64,000 bases of DNA from Hanleya hanleyi (taxonomy: Eukaryota > Mollusca > Polyplacophora > Lepidopleurida > Hanleyidae), in contig JAVTVY010025132.1 of the NCBI GenBank assembly GCA_036873755.1, positions 1 to 64,000 on the forward strand, written 5' to 3'. A program made the position numbers and the translations under genes. Shown here one piece after another: positions 49,900 through 62,000 of the stretch; position 1 is the stretch's first letter; each line of letters begins with the position of its first letter. The notes beneath the pieces were generated by a model, which was not told where the DNA came from, did no database searches, and was given only the letters and a program-made list of their open reading frames with translations.

Positions 49900-50164
49900 C
49901 TATGTAGTTGTCTCACCAGTATGATTGCGTACAGGTATTGTAAGGGCCTCTTTGTGAGTAGTGCAATACGGGCACAAAGAACATCTATATGTTGTCTCAC
50001 CAGTATGATTGCGTACATGTACCGTAAGGCCCTCTTTGTGAGCAGTGCTATACGGACACAAATAAAATCTATATTGTGTCTCACCAGAATGATTGCGTAC
50101 ATGTATTGTAAGGGCCTCTTTGTGCGCAGTGCTATACGGGCACAAAGAACATCTATATGGTGTC
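49900..50164 (-). pseudogene. Zinc-finger block between frameshift and SINE
   Basis: About three fingers directly left of the SINE insertion, with irregular units at 49768-49905 (extra bases in CGTAAGAGGCCTC and TATGTAGTTG). Confidence 0.5.
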
Positions 50165-50176
50165 TCATCAGTATGA

Positions 50177-50507
50177 GGTTCTGGGTTCGATCCCAGGCCG
50201 GGTCATACCTAAGACTTGAAAAATGGAACTTGTTGCTTCCTCGCTTACGTTCAGCGTTAAGAGGATAGAACAAGGACTGGTTCGCTCGGTGTCAGTATAA
50301 TGTGACTGAGTGGGGTGTCATGTCTGCCTACAGCATGATATTTCAGTGGGACAGCACTATAAAATGGCAGCATTAGATCTGCTCTGTTACAAGTAGGTTC
50401 CCCTTCCCCTCCCCCTCCCCCTCCCCTCCCTTCCCTTCCCCGTCGTGATATAGCTGAAAAAATGTTGAAAGCGACGTTAAACCCTATTCACTCACTCACT
50501 CACTCAC
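50177..50507 (+). mobile_element. tRNA-derived SINE, copy 1
   Basis: It starts GGTTCTGGGTTCGATCCCAG (B-box-like) and contains a pyrimidine tract (50400-50440). It ends GTTGAAAGCGACGTTAAACC followed by a (CACT)n tail. The 12-bp target duplication TCATCAGTATGA stands at 50165-50176 and 50508-50519. The A-box part of the tRNA head is missing, so it is 5'-truncated. The (CACT)n-tailed 3' domain is like SINEs of gastropods and bivalves. Confidence 0.85.
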
Positions 50508-50519
50508 TCATCAGTATGA

Positions 50520-51993
50520 TTGCGTACATGTATTGTAAGGGCCTCTTTGTGAGCAGTGCTATACGGACACACCGAACATCTATATGGTGTCTCACCAGTA
50601 TGATTGCGTACATGTATTGTAAGGGCCTCTTTGTGAGCAGTGCTATACGGACACACCGAACATCTATATGGTGTCTCACCAGTATGATTGCGTACATGTA
50701 TTGTAAGGGCCTCTTTGTGAGCAGTGCTATACGCGCATAAAGAACATCTATATGGTGTCTCACCGGTATGAATGTACATGTATTGTAAGGTCCTCTTTGT
50801 GAGCAGTGTTATACGGGCACAAAGAACATCAATATGGTGTCTCACCAGTATGATTGCGTACATGTATTGTAAGGGCCTCATTGTGAGCAGTGCTATGCGG
50901 GCACAAAGAACATCTATATGGTGTTTCACCAGTATGATTGCGTACATGTATTGTAAGGGCCTCTTTGTGAGCAGTGCTATACGGGCACAAGGAACATCTA
51001 TATGGTGTCTCACCAGTATGGTTGCGTGCATGTATTGTAAGGGCCTCTTTGTGAGCAGTGCTATACGGACACACCGAACATCTATATGGTGTCTCACCAG
51101 TATGATTGCGTACATGTATTGTAAGGGCCTCTTTGTGAGCAGTGCTATACGGACACAAAGAACATCTATATGGTTTTTCGTCGGTATGATTGCGTACATG
51201 TATTGTAAGGGTCTCTTTGTGAGCAGTGCTATACGCGCATAAAGAACATCTATATGGTGTCTCACCGGTATGAATGTACATGTATTGTAAGGTCCTCTTT
51301 GTGAGCAGTGTTATACGAGCACAAAGAACATCAATATGTTGTCTCACCAGTATGATTGCGTACATGTATTGTAAGGTCCTCTTTGTGAGCAGTGCTATAC
51401 GGGCACAAAGAACATCTATATGGTGTCTCACCAGTATGATTGCGTACATGTATTGTAAGGGCCTCATTGTGAGCAGTGCTATGCGGGCACAAAGAACATC
51501 TATATGGTGTTTCACCAGTATGATTGCGTACATGTATTGTAAGGGCCTCTTTGTGAGCAGTGCTCTACGGACACAAAGAACATCTATATGGTGTCTCACC
51601 AGTATGATTGCGTACATGTATTGAAAGGGCCTCTTTGTGAGCAGTGCTATACGGGCACAGAGAACATCCATATGGTGTCTCACCAGTATGATTGCGTACA
51701 TGTATTGCAAGGGCCTCTTTGTGAGCAGTGCTATACGGGCACAAAGAACATCTATATGGGGTCTCACCAGTATGATTGCGTACATGTATGGTAAGGGCCT
51801 CTTTGTGAGCAGTGCCATACGGGCACAAAGTACATCTATATGGTGTCTCACCAGTATGATTGCGTACATGTATGGTAAGGGCCTCTTTGTGAGCAGTGCT
51901 ATACGGGCACAAAGAACATCTATATGATTTCTCACCAGTATGAATGCGTGCGTGTATCTTAAGGTCGACTTTCTGAGCTGCGCTATATGGGCA
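50520..51993 (-). pseudogene. Zinc-finger blocks, four short pieces
   Basis: The finger frame is cut by a 2-bp deletion (50766-50772), TGA (50829), a second 2-bp deletion (51268-51274), TGA (51331) and TAG (51565, Tyr of CPYS). It is bounded upstream by the module TAA (51994). The remaining pieces hold about 3, 5, 3 and 5 fingers. Confidence 0.6.
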
Positions 51994-52171
51994 TTAGGTA
52001 CATTTGCATGGTTTCTCACCATTGTGAGTCCGTTCATGTCTATGAAAGTGTCCTTTGTTGGCTGCGCAAGGCGGGCACAAGGAACATTTGTGTGGGTTCT
52101 GACCAGTGTGATTCGTCATGTCATTTAAACGCCCCGTTCCATGCAGTTCTTTGTGAGCAGAAATATACTTA

Positions 52172-53260
52172 TTATTGGTGCGGAGCTCGAATTGATATGC
52201 CAATGCGCGTGTAGGCGCCGTGGAATAAGAATAGGCTAATATGGCACAAAGAACATCTATTTGGTGTCTCACCAGTATGATTGCGTACATGTATTGTAAG
52301 GGCATCTTCGTGAGCAGTGCTATACGGACACAAAGAACATCTATATGGTGTTTCACCAGTATGATTGCGTACATGTTTTGAAAGGGCCTCTTCGTGAGCA
52401 GTGCTATACGGGCACAAGGAACATCTATATGGTGTCTCACCAGTATGATTGCGTACATGTATTGTAAGGGCATCTTGGCGAGCAGTGCTATACGGACACA
52501 AAGAACATCTATATGGTGTCTCACCAGTATGATTGCGTACATGTATTGAAAGGGCCTCTTTGTGAGGAGTGCTATACGGGCACAACGAACATCTATATGG
52601 TGTCTCACCAGTATGATTGCGTACATGTATTGTGAGGGCCTTTTTGTGAGCAGTGTTATACGGGCACAAAGAACATATATATGGTGTCTCACCAGTATGA
52701 TTGCGTACATGTATTGTAAGGGCCTCTTTGTGAGCAGTGCTATACGGGCACAATGAACATATATATGGTGTCTCACCAGTATGATTGCGTACATGTATTG
52801 TAAGGGCATCTTTGTGAGCAGTGCTATACAGGCACAAAGAACATCTATATGGTGTCTCACCAGTGTGAATGCGTACATGTACCGTAAAGGCCTCTTTGTG
52901 AGCAGTGCTATACGGACACAAAGAACACCTATATGGTGTCTCACCAGTATGATTGCGTACATGTATTGTAAGGGCCTCTTTGTGAGCAGTGCAATACGGG
53001 CACAAAGAACATCTATATGTTGTCTCACCAGTATGATTGCGTACATGTACCGTAAGGCCCTCTTTGTGAGCAGTGCTATACGGACACAAAGAACATCTAT
53101 ATTGTGTCTCACCAGTATGATTGCATACATGTATTGTAAGGGCCTCTTTGTGAGCAGTGCTATACGGGCACAAAGAACATCTATATGGTGTCTCACCAGT
53201 ATGATTGCGTACATGTATTGTAAGGGCCTCTTTGTGAGCAGTGCTATACGGGCATAAAGA
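52172..53260 (-). CDS. Zinc-finger block of about thirteen fingers
   Basis: 333 codons from the Met at 53173. It is cut upstream by a TGA at 53261-53263 where the first Cys codon of a finger (TGT) has changed. It ends in the same CSLCHISLFLFHG tail as other modules. Confidence 0.45.
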   Translation of the reverse strand, partial: SLCPYSTAHKEALTIHVRNHTGETPYRCSLCPYSTAHKEALTIHVCNHTGETQYRCSLCPYSTAHKEGLTVHVRNHTGETTYRCSLCPYCTAHKEALTIHVRNHTGETPYRCSLCPYSTAHKEAFTVHVRIHTGETPYRCSLCLYSTAHKDALTIHVRNHTGETPYICSLCPYSTAHKEALTIHVRNHTGETPYICSLCPYNTAHKKALTIHVRNHTGETPYRCSLCPYSTPHKEALSIHVRNHTGETPYRCSLCPYSTARQDALTIHVRNHTGETPYRCSLCPYSTAHEEALSKHVRNHTGETPYRCSLCPYSTAHEDALTIHVRNHTGETPNRCSLCHISLFLFHGAYTRIGISIRAPHQ

Positions 53261-54032
53261 TCATCTATATGGTGTCTCACCAGTGTGATTGCGTACATGT
53301 ATTGTAAGGGCCTCTTTGTGAGCAGTGCTATACGGACACAAAGAACATCTATATGGTGTCTCACCAGTATGATTGCGTACATGTATTGTAAGGGCCTCTT
53401 TGTGACCAGTGCTATACGGACACAAAGAACATCTATATGGTGTCTCACCAGTATGATTGCGTACATGTATTGTAAGGGCCTCTTTGTGAGCAGTGCTATA
53501 CGGACACAAAGAACATATATATGGTGTCTCACCAGTATGATTGCGTACATGTATTGTAAGGGCCTCTTTGTGAGCAGTGCTATACGGGCACAATGAACAT
53601 ATATATGGTGTCTCACCAGTATGATTGCGTACATGTATTGTAAGGGCATCTTTGTAAGCAGTGCTATACAGGCACAAAGAACATCTATATGGTGTCTCAC
53701 CAGTATGAATGCGTACATGTACCGTAAAGGCCTCTTTGTGAGCAGTGCTATACGGACACAAAGAACACCTATATGGTGTCTCACCAGTATGATTGCGTAC
53801 AGGTATTGTAAGGGCCTCTTTGTGAGTAGTGCAATACGGGCACAAAGAACATCTATATGTTGTCTCACCAGTATGATTGCGTACATGTACCGTAAGGCCC
53901 TCTTTGTGAGCAGTGCTATACGGACACAAAGAAAATCTATATTGTGTCTCACCAGTATGATTGCGTACATGTATTGTAAGGGCCTCTTTGTGCGCAGTGC
54001 TATACGGGCACAAAGAACATCTATATGGTGTC
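53261..54032 (-). pseudogene. Zinc-finger block of nine fingers
   Basis: 250 codons between SINE copy 2 and the TGA at 53261. Includes YRCSLCPYSTGHKEAL and YICSLCPYSTAHKEAL variants. Confidence 0.5.
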
Positions 54033-54044
54033 TCATCAGTATGA

Positions 54045-54369
54045 GGTTCTGGGTTCGATCCCAGGCCGGGTCATACCTAAGACTTGAAAAATGGAACTTG
54101 TTGCTTCCTCGCTTACGTTCAGCGTTAAGAGGATAGAACAAGGACTGGTTCGCTCGGTGTCAGTATAATGTGACTGAGTGGGGTGTCATGTCTGCCTACA
54201 GCATGATATTTCAGTGGGACAGCACTATAACATGGCAGCATTAGATCTGCTCTGTTACAAGTAGGTTCCCCTTCCCCTCCCCCTCCCCTCCCTTCCCTTC
54301 CCCGTCGTGATATAGCTGAAAAAATGTTGAAAGCGACGTTAAACCCTATTCACTCACTCACTCACTCAC
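54045..54369 (+). mobile_element. tRNA-derived SINE, copy 2
   Basis: Same ends and same TCATCAGTATGA duplication (54033-54044, 54370-54381) as copy 1, with six bases fewer in the pyrimidine tract. It is a duplicate of copy 1, not a new insertion. Confidence 0.85.
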
Positions 54370-54381
54370 TCATCAGTATGA

Positions 54382-55850
54382 TTGCGTACATGTATTGTAA
54401 GGGCCTCTTTGTGAGCAGTGCTATACGGACACACCGAACATCTATATGGTGTCTCACCAGTATGATTGCGTACATGTATTGTAAGGGCCTCTTTGTGAGC
54501 AGTGCTATACGGACACACCGAACATCTATATGGTGTCTCACCAGTATGATTGCGTACATGTATTGTAAGGGCCTCTTTGTGAGCAGTGCTATACGCGCAT
54601 AAAGAACATCTATATGGTGTCTCACCGGTATGAATGTACATGTATTGTAAGGTCCTCTTTGTGAGCAGTGTTATACGGGCACAAAGAACATCAATATGGT
54701 GTCTCACCAGTATGATTGCGTACATGTATTGTAAGGGCCTCATTGTGAGCAGTGCTATGCGGGCACAAAGAACATCTATATGGTGTTTCACCAGTATGAT
54801 TGCGTACATGTATTGTAAGGGCCTCTTTGTGAGCAGTGCTATACGGGCACAAGGAACATCTATATGGTGTCTCACCAGTATGATTGCGTACATGTATTGT
54901 AAGGGCATCTTTGTGAGCAGTGCTATACGGGCACAAAGAACATCTATATGGTGTCTCACCAGTATGATTGCGTACATGTATTGTAAGGGCCTCTTTGTGA
55001 GCAGTGCTATACGGACACAAAGAACATCTATATGGTTTTTCGTCGGTATGATTGCGTACATGTATTGTAAGGGTCTCTTTGTGAGCAGTGCTATACGCGC
55101 ATAAAGAACATCTATATGGTGTCTCACCGGTATGAATGTACATGTATTGTAAGGTCCTCTTTGTGAGCAGTGTTATACGAGCACAAAGAACATCAATATG
55201 TTGTCTCACCAGTATGATTGCGTACATGTATTGTAAGGTCCTCTTTGTGAGCAGTGCTATACGGGCACAAAGAACATCTATATGGTGTCTCACCAGTATG
55301 ATTGCGTACATGTATTGTAAGGGCCTCATTGTGAGCAGTGCTATGCGGGCACAAAGAACATCTATATGGTGTTTCACCAGTATGATTGCGTACATGTATT
55401 GTAAGGGCCTCTTTGTGAGCAGTGCTCTACGGACACAAAGAACATCTATATGGTGTCTCACCAGTATGATTGCGTACATGTATTGAAAGGGCCTCTTTGT
55501 GAGCAGTGCTATACGGGCACAGAGAACATCCATATGGTGTCTCACCAGTATGATTGCGTACATGTATTGCAAGGGCCTCTTTGTGAGCAGTGCTATACGG
55601 GCACAAAGAACATCTATATGGGGTCTCACCAGTATGATTGCGTACATGTATGGTAAGGGCCTCTTTGTGAGCAGTGCCATACGGGCACAAAGTACATCTA
55701 TATGGTGTCTCACCAGTATGATTGCGTACATGTATGGTAAGGGCCTCTTTGTGAGCAGTGCTATACGGGCACAAAGAACATCTATATGATTTCACCAGTA
55801 TGAATGCGTGTGTGTATCTTAAGGTCGATTCTCTGAGCTGCGCTATATGG
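54382..55850 (-). pseudogene. Zinc-finger blocks, four short pieces (second copy)
   Basis: Near-identical to 50520-51993, with the same series of lesions (deletion about 54628, TGA 54691, deletion about 55130, TAG 55427). An additional 2-bp deletion lies near 55790, and the module at 55850-55950 is rearranged (AAGCTCTCACCATTGTGGAG). Confidence 0.6.
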
Positions 55851-56027
55851 GCATTAGGTACATTTGCATGAAGCTCTCACCATTGTGGAGTCCTGAAACC
55901 ATACCATGAAGGTGTCCTTTGTTTATTGCGGGCACAAGGAACATTTGTGTGGCCTGGACCAGTGTGATCTGTCATGTCATTTAAACGCCCCGTTCCATGC
56001 AGTTCTTTGTGAGCAGAAATATACTTA

Positions 56028-57886
56028 TTATTGGTGCGGAGCTCGAATTGATATGCCAATGCGCGTGTAGGCGCCGTGGAATAAGAATAGGCTAATATGG
56101 CACAAAGAACATCTATTTGGTGTCTCACCAGTATGATTGCGTACATGTATTGTAAGGGCATCTTGGTGAGCAGTGCTATACGGACACAAAGAACATCTAT
56201 ATGGTGTCTCACCAGTATGATTGCGTACATGTATTGTAAGGGCCTCTTTGTGAGCAGTGCTATACGGGCACAAAGAACATATATATGGTGTCTCACCAGT
56301 ATGATTGCGTACATATATCGTAAGGGCTTCTCTGTGAGCAGTGCTATACGGGCACAAAGAACATCTATATGGTGTCTCACCAGTATGATTGCGTACATGT
56401 ATTGTAAGGGCCTCTTTGTGAGCAGTGCTATACGGGCACAAAGAACATCTATATGGTGTCTCACCAGTATGATTGTGTACATGTATTGTAAGGGCCTCTT
56501 TGTGAGCAGTGCTATACGGGCACAAAGAACATCTATATGGTGTCTCACCAGTATGATTGCGTACATGTATTGTAAGGGCCTCTTTGTGAGCAGTGCTATA
56601 CGGGCACAATGAACATATATATGGTGTCTCACCAGTATGATTGCGTACATGTATTGTAAGGGCATCTTTGTGAGCAGTGCTATACAGGCACAAAGAACAT
56701 CTATATGGTGTCTCACCAGTATGAATGCGTACATGTACCGTAAAGGCCTCTTTGTGAGCAGTGCTATACGGACACAAAGAACACCTATATGGTGTCTCAC
56801 CAGTATGATTGCGTACAGGTATTGTAAGGGCCTCTTTGTGAGCAGTGCAATACGGGCACAAAGAACATCTATATGTTGTCTCACCAGTATGATTGCGTAC
56901 ATGTACCGTAAGGCCCTCTATGTGAGCAGTGCTATACGGACACAAAGAACATCTATATTGTGTCTCACCAGTATGATTGCGTACATGTATTGTAAGGGCC
57001 TCTTTGTGAGCAGTGCTATACGGGCACAAAGAACATCTATATGGTGTCTCACCAGTATGATTGCGTACATGTATTGTAAGGGCCTCTTTGTGAGCAGTGC
57101 TATACGGACACACCGAACATCTATATGGTGTCTCACCAGTGTGATTGCGTACATGTATTGTAAGGGCCTCTTTGTGAGCAGTGCTATACGGACACAAAGA
57201 ACATCTATATGGTTTTTCGTCGGTATGATTGCGTACATGTATAGTAAGGGCCTCTTTGTGAGCAGTGCTATACGGGCACAAAGAACATCTATATTGTGTC
57301 TCACCAGTATGATTGCGTACATGTATTGTAAGGGCCTCTTTGTGATCAGTGCTATACGGGCACAAAGAACATATATATGGTGTCTCACCAGTATGATTGC
57401 GTACATGTATTGTAAGGGCCTCTTTGTGAGCAGTGCTATACGGGCACAATGAACATATATATGGTGTCTCACCAGTATGATTGCGTACATGTATTGTAAG
57501 GGCATCTTTGTGAGCAGTGCTATACAGGCACAAAGAACATCTATATGGTGTCTCACCAGTATGAATGCGTACATGTACCGTAAAGGCCTCTTTGTGAGCA
57601 GTGCTACGGACACGCCGAACACCTATATGGTGTCTCACCAGTATGATTGCGTACAGGTATTGTAAGGGCCTCTTGTGAGTAGTGCAATACGGGCACAAAG
57701 AACATCTATATGTTGTCTCACCAGTATGATTGCGTACATGTACCGTAAGGCCCTCTTTGTGAGCAGTGCTATACGGACACAAATAAAATCTATATTGTGT
57801 CTCACCAGAATGATTGCGTACATGTATTGTAAGGGCCTCTTTGTGCGCAGTGCTATACGGGCACAAAGAACATCTATATGGTGTCT
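56028..57886 (-). CDS. Longest zinc-finger frame, 612 codons, about twenty fingers
   Basis: It starts at the Met at 57866 and ends in the CSLCHISLFLFHG tail. Two indels at 57600-57680 (minus 2 in GTGCTACGGACAC, minus 1 in CCTCTTGTGAG) sum to three. A stretch of about 25 codons is therefore out of register, then the finger frame returns (RRVRSTAHKEAF). No upstream exon, promoter or signal is recognisable because SINE copy 3 stands immediately upstream. Confidence 0.45.
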
Positions 57887-57897
57887 CATCAGTATGA

Positions 57898-58228
57898 GGT
57901 TCTGGGTTCGATCCCAGGCCGGGTCATACCTAAGACTTGAAAAATGGAACTTGTTGCTTCCTCGCTTACGTTCAGCGTTAAGAGGATAGAACAAGGACTG
58001 GTTCGCTCGGTGTCAGTATAATGTGACTGAGTGGGGTGTCATGTCTGCCTACAGCATGATATTTCAGTGGGACAGCACTATAAAATGGCAGCATTAGATC
58101 TGCTCTGTTACAAGTAGGTTCCCCTTCCCCTCCCCCTCCCCCTCCCCTCCCTTCCCTTCCCCGTCGTGATATAGCTGAAAAAATGTTGAAAGCGACGTTA
58201 AACCCTATTCACTCACTCACTCACTCAC
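57898..58228 (+). mobile_element. tRNA-derived SINE, copy 3
   Basis: Flanked by TCATCAGTATGA at 57886-57897 and 58229-58240. Nearly identical to copy 1, including pyrimidine-tract length. Confidence 0.85.
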
Positions 58229-58240
58229 TCATCAGTATGA

Positions 58241-59296
58241 TTGCGTACATGTATTGTAAGGGCCTCTTTGTGAGCAGTGCTATACGGACACACCGAAAAT
58301 CTATATGGTGTGTCAGCAGTATGATTGCGTACATGTATTGTAAGGGCCTCTTTGTGAGCAGTGCTATACGGACACACCGAAAATCTATATGGTGTCTCAC
58401 CAGTATGATTGCGTACATGTATTGTAAGGGCCTCTTTGTGAGCAGTGCTATACGCGCATAAAGAACATCTATATGGTGTCTCACCGGTATGAATGTACAT
58501 GTATTGTAAGGTCCTCTTTGTGAGCAGTGTTATACGGGCACAAAGAACATCAATATGGTGTCTCACCAGTATGATTGCGTACATGTATTGTAAGGGCCTC
58601 ATTGTGAGCAGTGCTATGCGGGCACAAAGAACATCTATATGGTGTTTCACCAGTATGATTGCGTACATGTATTGTAAGGGCCTCTTTGTGAGCAGTGCTA
58701 TACGGGCACAAGGAACATCTATATGGTGTCTCACCAGTATGGTTGCGTACATGTATTGTAAGGGCATCTTTGTGAGCAGTGCTATACGGACACAAAGAAC
58801 ATCTATATGGTGTCTCACCAGTATGATTGCGTACATGTATTGAAAGGGCCTCTTTGTGAGCAGTGCTATACGGGCACAAAGAACATCTATATGGTGTCTC
58901 ACCAGTATGATTGCGTACATGTATTGTAAGGGCATCTTTGTGAGCAGTGCTATACGGGCACAAAGAACATCCATATGGTGTCTCACCAGTATGATTGCGT
59001 ACATGTATTGCAAGGGCCTCTTTGAGAGCAGTGCTATACGGGCACAAAGAACATCTATATGGGGTCTCACCAGTATGATTGCGTACATGTATGGTAAGGG
59101 CCTCTTTGTGAGCAGTGCTATACGGGCACAAAGTACATCTATATGGTGTTTCACCAGTATGATTGCGTACATGTATGGTAAGGGCCTCTTTGTGAGCAGT
59201 GCTATACGGGCACAAAGAACATCTATATGATTTCTCACCAGTATGAATGCGTGCGTGTATCTTAAGGTCGACTTTCTGAGCTGCGCTATATGGGCA
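58241..59296 (-). pseudogene. Zinc-finger blocks: three fingers, then about nine
   Basis: 58241-58486 holds three fingers left of a 2-bp deletion (about 58487-58493). 58550-59296 holds about nine fingers between TGA (58550) and the module TAA (59297). This unit lacks the second deletion and the TAG found in its neighbours, so it resembles the 46.45-48.12 kb arrangement more than 50.5-52.0 kb. Confidence 0.6.
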
Positions 59297-59474
59297 TTAG
59301 GTACATTTGCATGGTTTCTCACCATTGTGAGTCCGTTCATGTCTATGAAAGTGTCCTTTGTTGGCTGCGCAAGGCGGGCACAAGGAACATTTGTGTGGGT
59401 TCTGACCAGTGTGATTCGTCATGTCATTTAAACGCCCCGTTCCATGCAGTTCTTTGTGAGCAGAAATATACTTA

Positions 59475-60495
59475 TTATTGGTGCGGAGCTCGAATTGATA
59501 TGCCAATGCGCGTGTAGGCGCCGTGGAATAAGAATAGGCTAATATGGCACAAAGAACATCTATTTGGTGTCTCACCAGTATGATTGCGTACATGTATTGT
59601 AAGGGCATCTTGGTGAGCAGTGCTATACGGACACAAAGAACATCTATATGGTGTCTCACCAGTGTGATTGCGTACATGTTTTGAAAGGGCCTCTTTGTGA
59701 GCAGTGCTATACGGGCACAAGGAACATCTATATGGTGTCTCACCAGTATGATTGCGTACATGTATTGTAAGGGCATCTTGGCGAGCAGTGCTATACGGAC
59801 ACAAAGAACATCTATATGGTGTCTCACCAGTATGATTGCGTACATGTATTGAAAGGGCCTCTTTGTGAGGAGTGCTATACGGGCACAACGAACATCTATA
59901 TGGTGTCTCACCAGTATGATTGCGTACATGTATTGTGAGGGCCTTTTTGTGAGCAGTGTTATACGGGCACAAAGAACATATATATGGTGTCTCACCAGTA
60001 TGATTGCGTACATGTATTGTAAGGGCCTCTTTGTGAGCAGTGCTATACGGGCACAATGAACATATATATGGTGTCTCACCAGTATGATTGCGTACATGTA
60101 TTGTAAGGGCATCTTTGTAAGCAGTGCTATACAGGCACAAAGAACATCTATATGGTGTCTCACCAGTATGAATGCGTACATGTACCGTAAAGGCCTCTTT
60201 GTGAGCAGTGCTATACGGACACAAAGAACACCTATATGGTGTCTCACCAGTATGATTGCGTACAGGTATTGTAAGGGCCTCTTTGTGAGTAGTGCAATAC
60301 GGGCACAAAGAACATCTATATGTTGTCTCACCAGTATGATTGCGTACATGTACCGTAAGACCCTCTTTGTGAGCAGTGCTATACGGACACAAAGAAAATC
60401 TATATTGTGTCTCACCAGTATGATTGCGTACATGTATTGTAAGGGCCTCTTTGTGCGCAGTGCTATACGGGCACAAAGAACATCTATATGGTGTC
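59475..60495 (-). CDS. Zinc-finger block of twelve fingers
   Basis: 333 codons from the Met at 60476 to the CSLCHISLFLFHG tail, near-identical to parts of 52172-54013. Open throughout. Confidence 0.45.
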
Positions 60496-60507
60496 TCATC
60501 AGTATGA

Positions 60508-60838
60508 GGTTCTGGGTTCGATCCCAGGCCGGGTCATACCTAAGACTTGAAAAATGGAACTTGTTGCTTCCTCGCTTACGTTCAGCGTTAAGAGGATAGA
60601 ACAAGGACTGGTTCGCTCGGTGTCAGTATAATGTGACTGAGTGGGGTGTCATGTCTGCCTACAGCATGATATTTCAGTGGGACAGCACTATAAAATGGCA
60701 GCATTAGATCTGCTCTGTTACAAGTAGGTTCCCCTTCCCCTCCCCCTCCCCCTCCCCTCCCTTCCCTTCCCCGTCGTGATATAGCTGAAAAAATGTTGAA
60801 AGCGACGTTAAACCCTATTCACTCACTCACTCACTCAC
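60508..60838 (+). mobile_element. tRNA-derived SINE, copy 4
   Basis: Flanked by TCATCAGTATGA at 60496-60507 and 60839-60850, same ends as copies 1-3. Confidence 0.85.
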
Positions 60839-60850
60839 TCATCAGTATGA

Positions 60851-61822
60851 TTGCGTACATGTATTGTAAGGGCCTCTTTGTGAGCAGTGCTATACGGACA
60901 CACCGAACATCTATATGGTGTCTCACCAGTATGATTGCGTACATGTATTGTAAGGGCCTCTTTGTGAGCAGTGCTATACGGACACAAAGAACATCTATAT
61001 GGTTTTTCGTCGGTATGATTGCGTACATGTATTGTAAGGGTCTCTTTGTGAGCAGTGCTATACGCGCATAAAGAACATCTATATGGTGTCTCACCGGTAT
61101 GAATGTACATGTATTGTAAGGTCCTCTTTGTGAGCAGTGTTATACGGGCACAAAGAACATCAATATGTTGTCTCGCCAGTATGATTGCGTACATGTATTG
61201 TAAGGTCCTCTTTGTGAGCAGTGCTATACGGGCACAAAGAACATCTATATGGTGTCTCACCAGTATGATTGCGTACATGTATTGTAAGGGCCTCATTGTG
61301 AGCAGTGCTATGCGGGCACAAAGAACATCTATATGGTGTTTCACCAGTATGATTGCGTACATGTATTGTAAGGGCCTCTTTGTGAGCAGTGCTCTACGGA
61401 CACAAAGAACATCTATATGGTGTCTCACCAGTATGATTGCGTACATGTATTGAAAGGGCCTCTTTGTGAGCAGTGCTATACGGGCACAGAGAACATCCAT
61501 ATGGTGTCTCACCAGTATGATTGCGTACATGTATTGCAAGGGCCTCTTTGTGAGCAGTGCTATACGGGCACAAAGAACATCTATATGGGGTCTCACCAGT
61601 ATGATTGCGTACATGTATGGTAAGGGCCTCTTTGTGAGCAGTGCCATACGGGCACAAAGTACATCTATATGGTGTCTCACCAGTATGATTGCGTACATGT
61701 ATGGTAAGGGCCTCTTTGTGAGCAGTGCTATACGGGCACAAAGAACATCTATATGATTTCTCACCAGTATGAATGCGTGCGAGTATCTTAAGGTCGACTT
61801 TCTGAGCTGCGCTATATGGGCA
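60851..61822 (-). pseudogene. Zinc-finger blocks, short pieces (third copy)
   Basis: It carries the deletion (about 61097), TGA (61160) and TAG (61394) lesions seen at 51.3-51.6 and 55.1-55.4 kb, but lacks one of the two deletion units. It is limited upstream by the module TAA at 61823. Confidence 0.6.
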
Positions 61823-62000
61823 TTAGGTACATTTGCATGGTTTCTCACCATTGTGAGTCCGTTCATGTCTATGAAGGTGTCCTTTGTTGGCTGCGCAAGG
61901 CGGGCACAAGGAACATTTGTGTGGGTTCTGACCAGTGTGATTCGTCATGTCTTTTAAACGCCCCGTTCCATGCAGTTCTTTGTGAGTAGAAATATACTTA

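Noticed and set aside
50177..50215. tRNA gene
   Set aside because: Only a B-box-like GGTTCGATCCC is present, with no A-box or acceptor stem. The flanking target duplication and CACTC tail show it is a SINE.
48120..50273. 717-codon minus-strand ORF of IDVLCARIALLTKRPLQYMY repeats
   Set aside because: It is an out-of-register frame of the same finger repeat that only joins the finger frame at the module. It is held open by the 3-divisible period and has no independent support.
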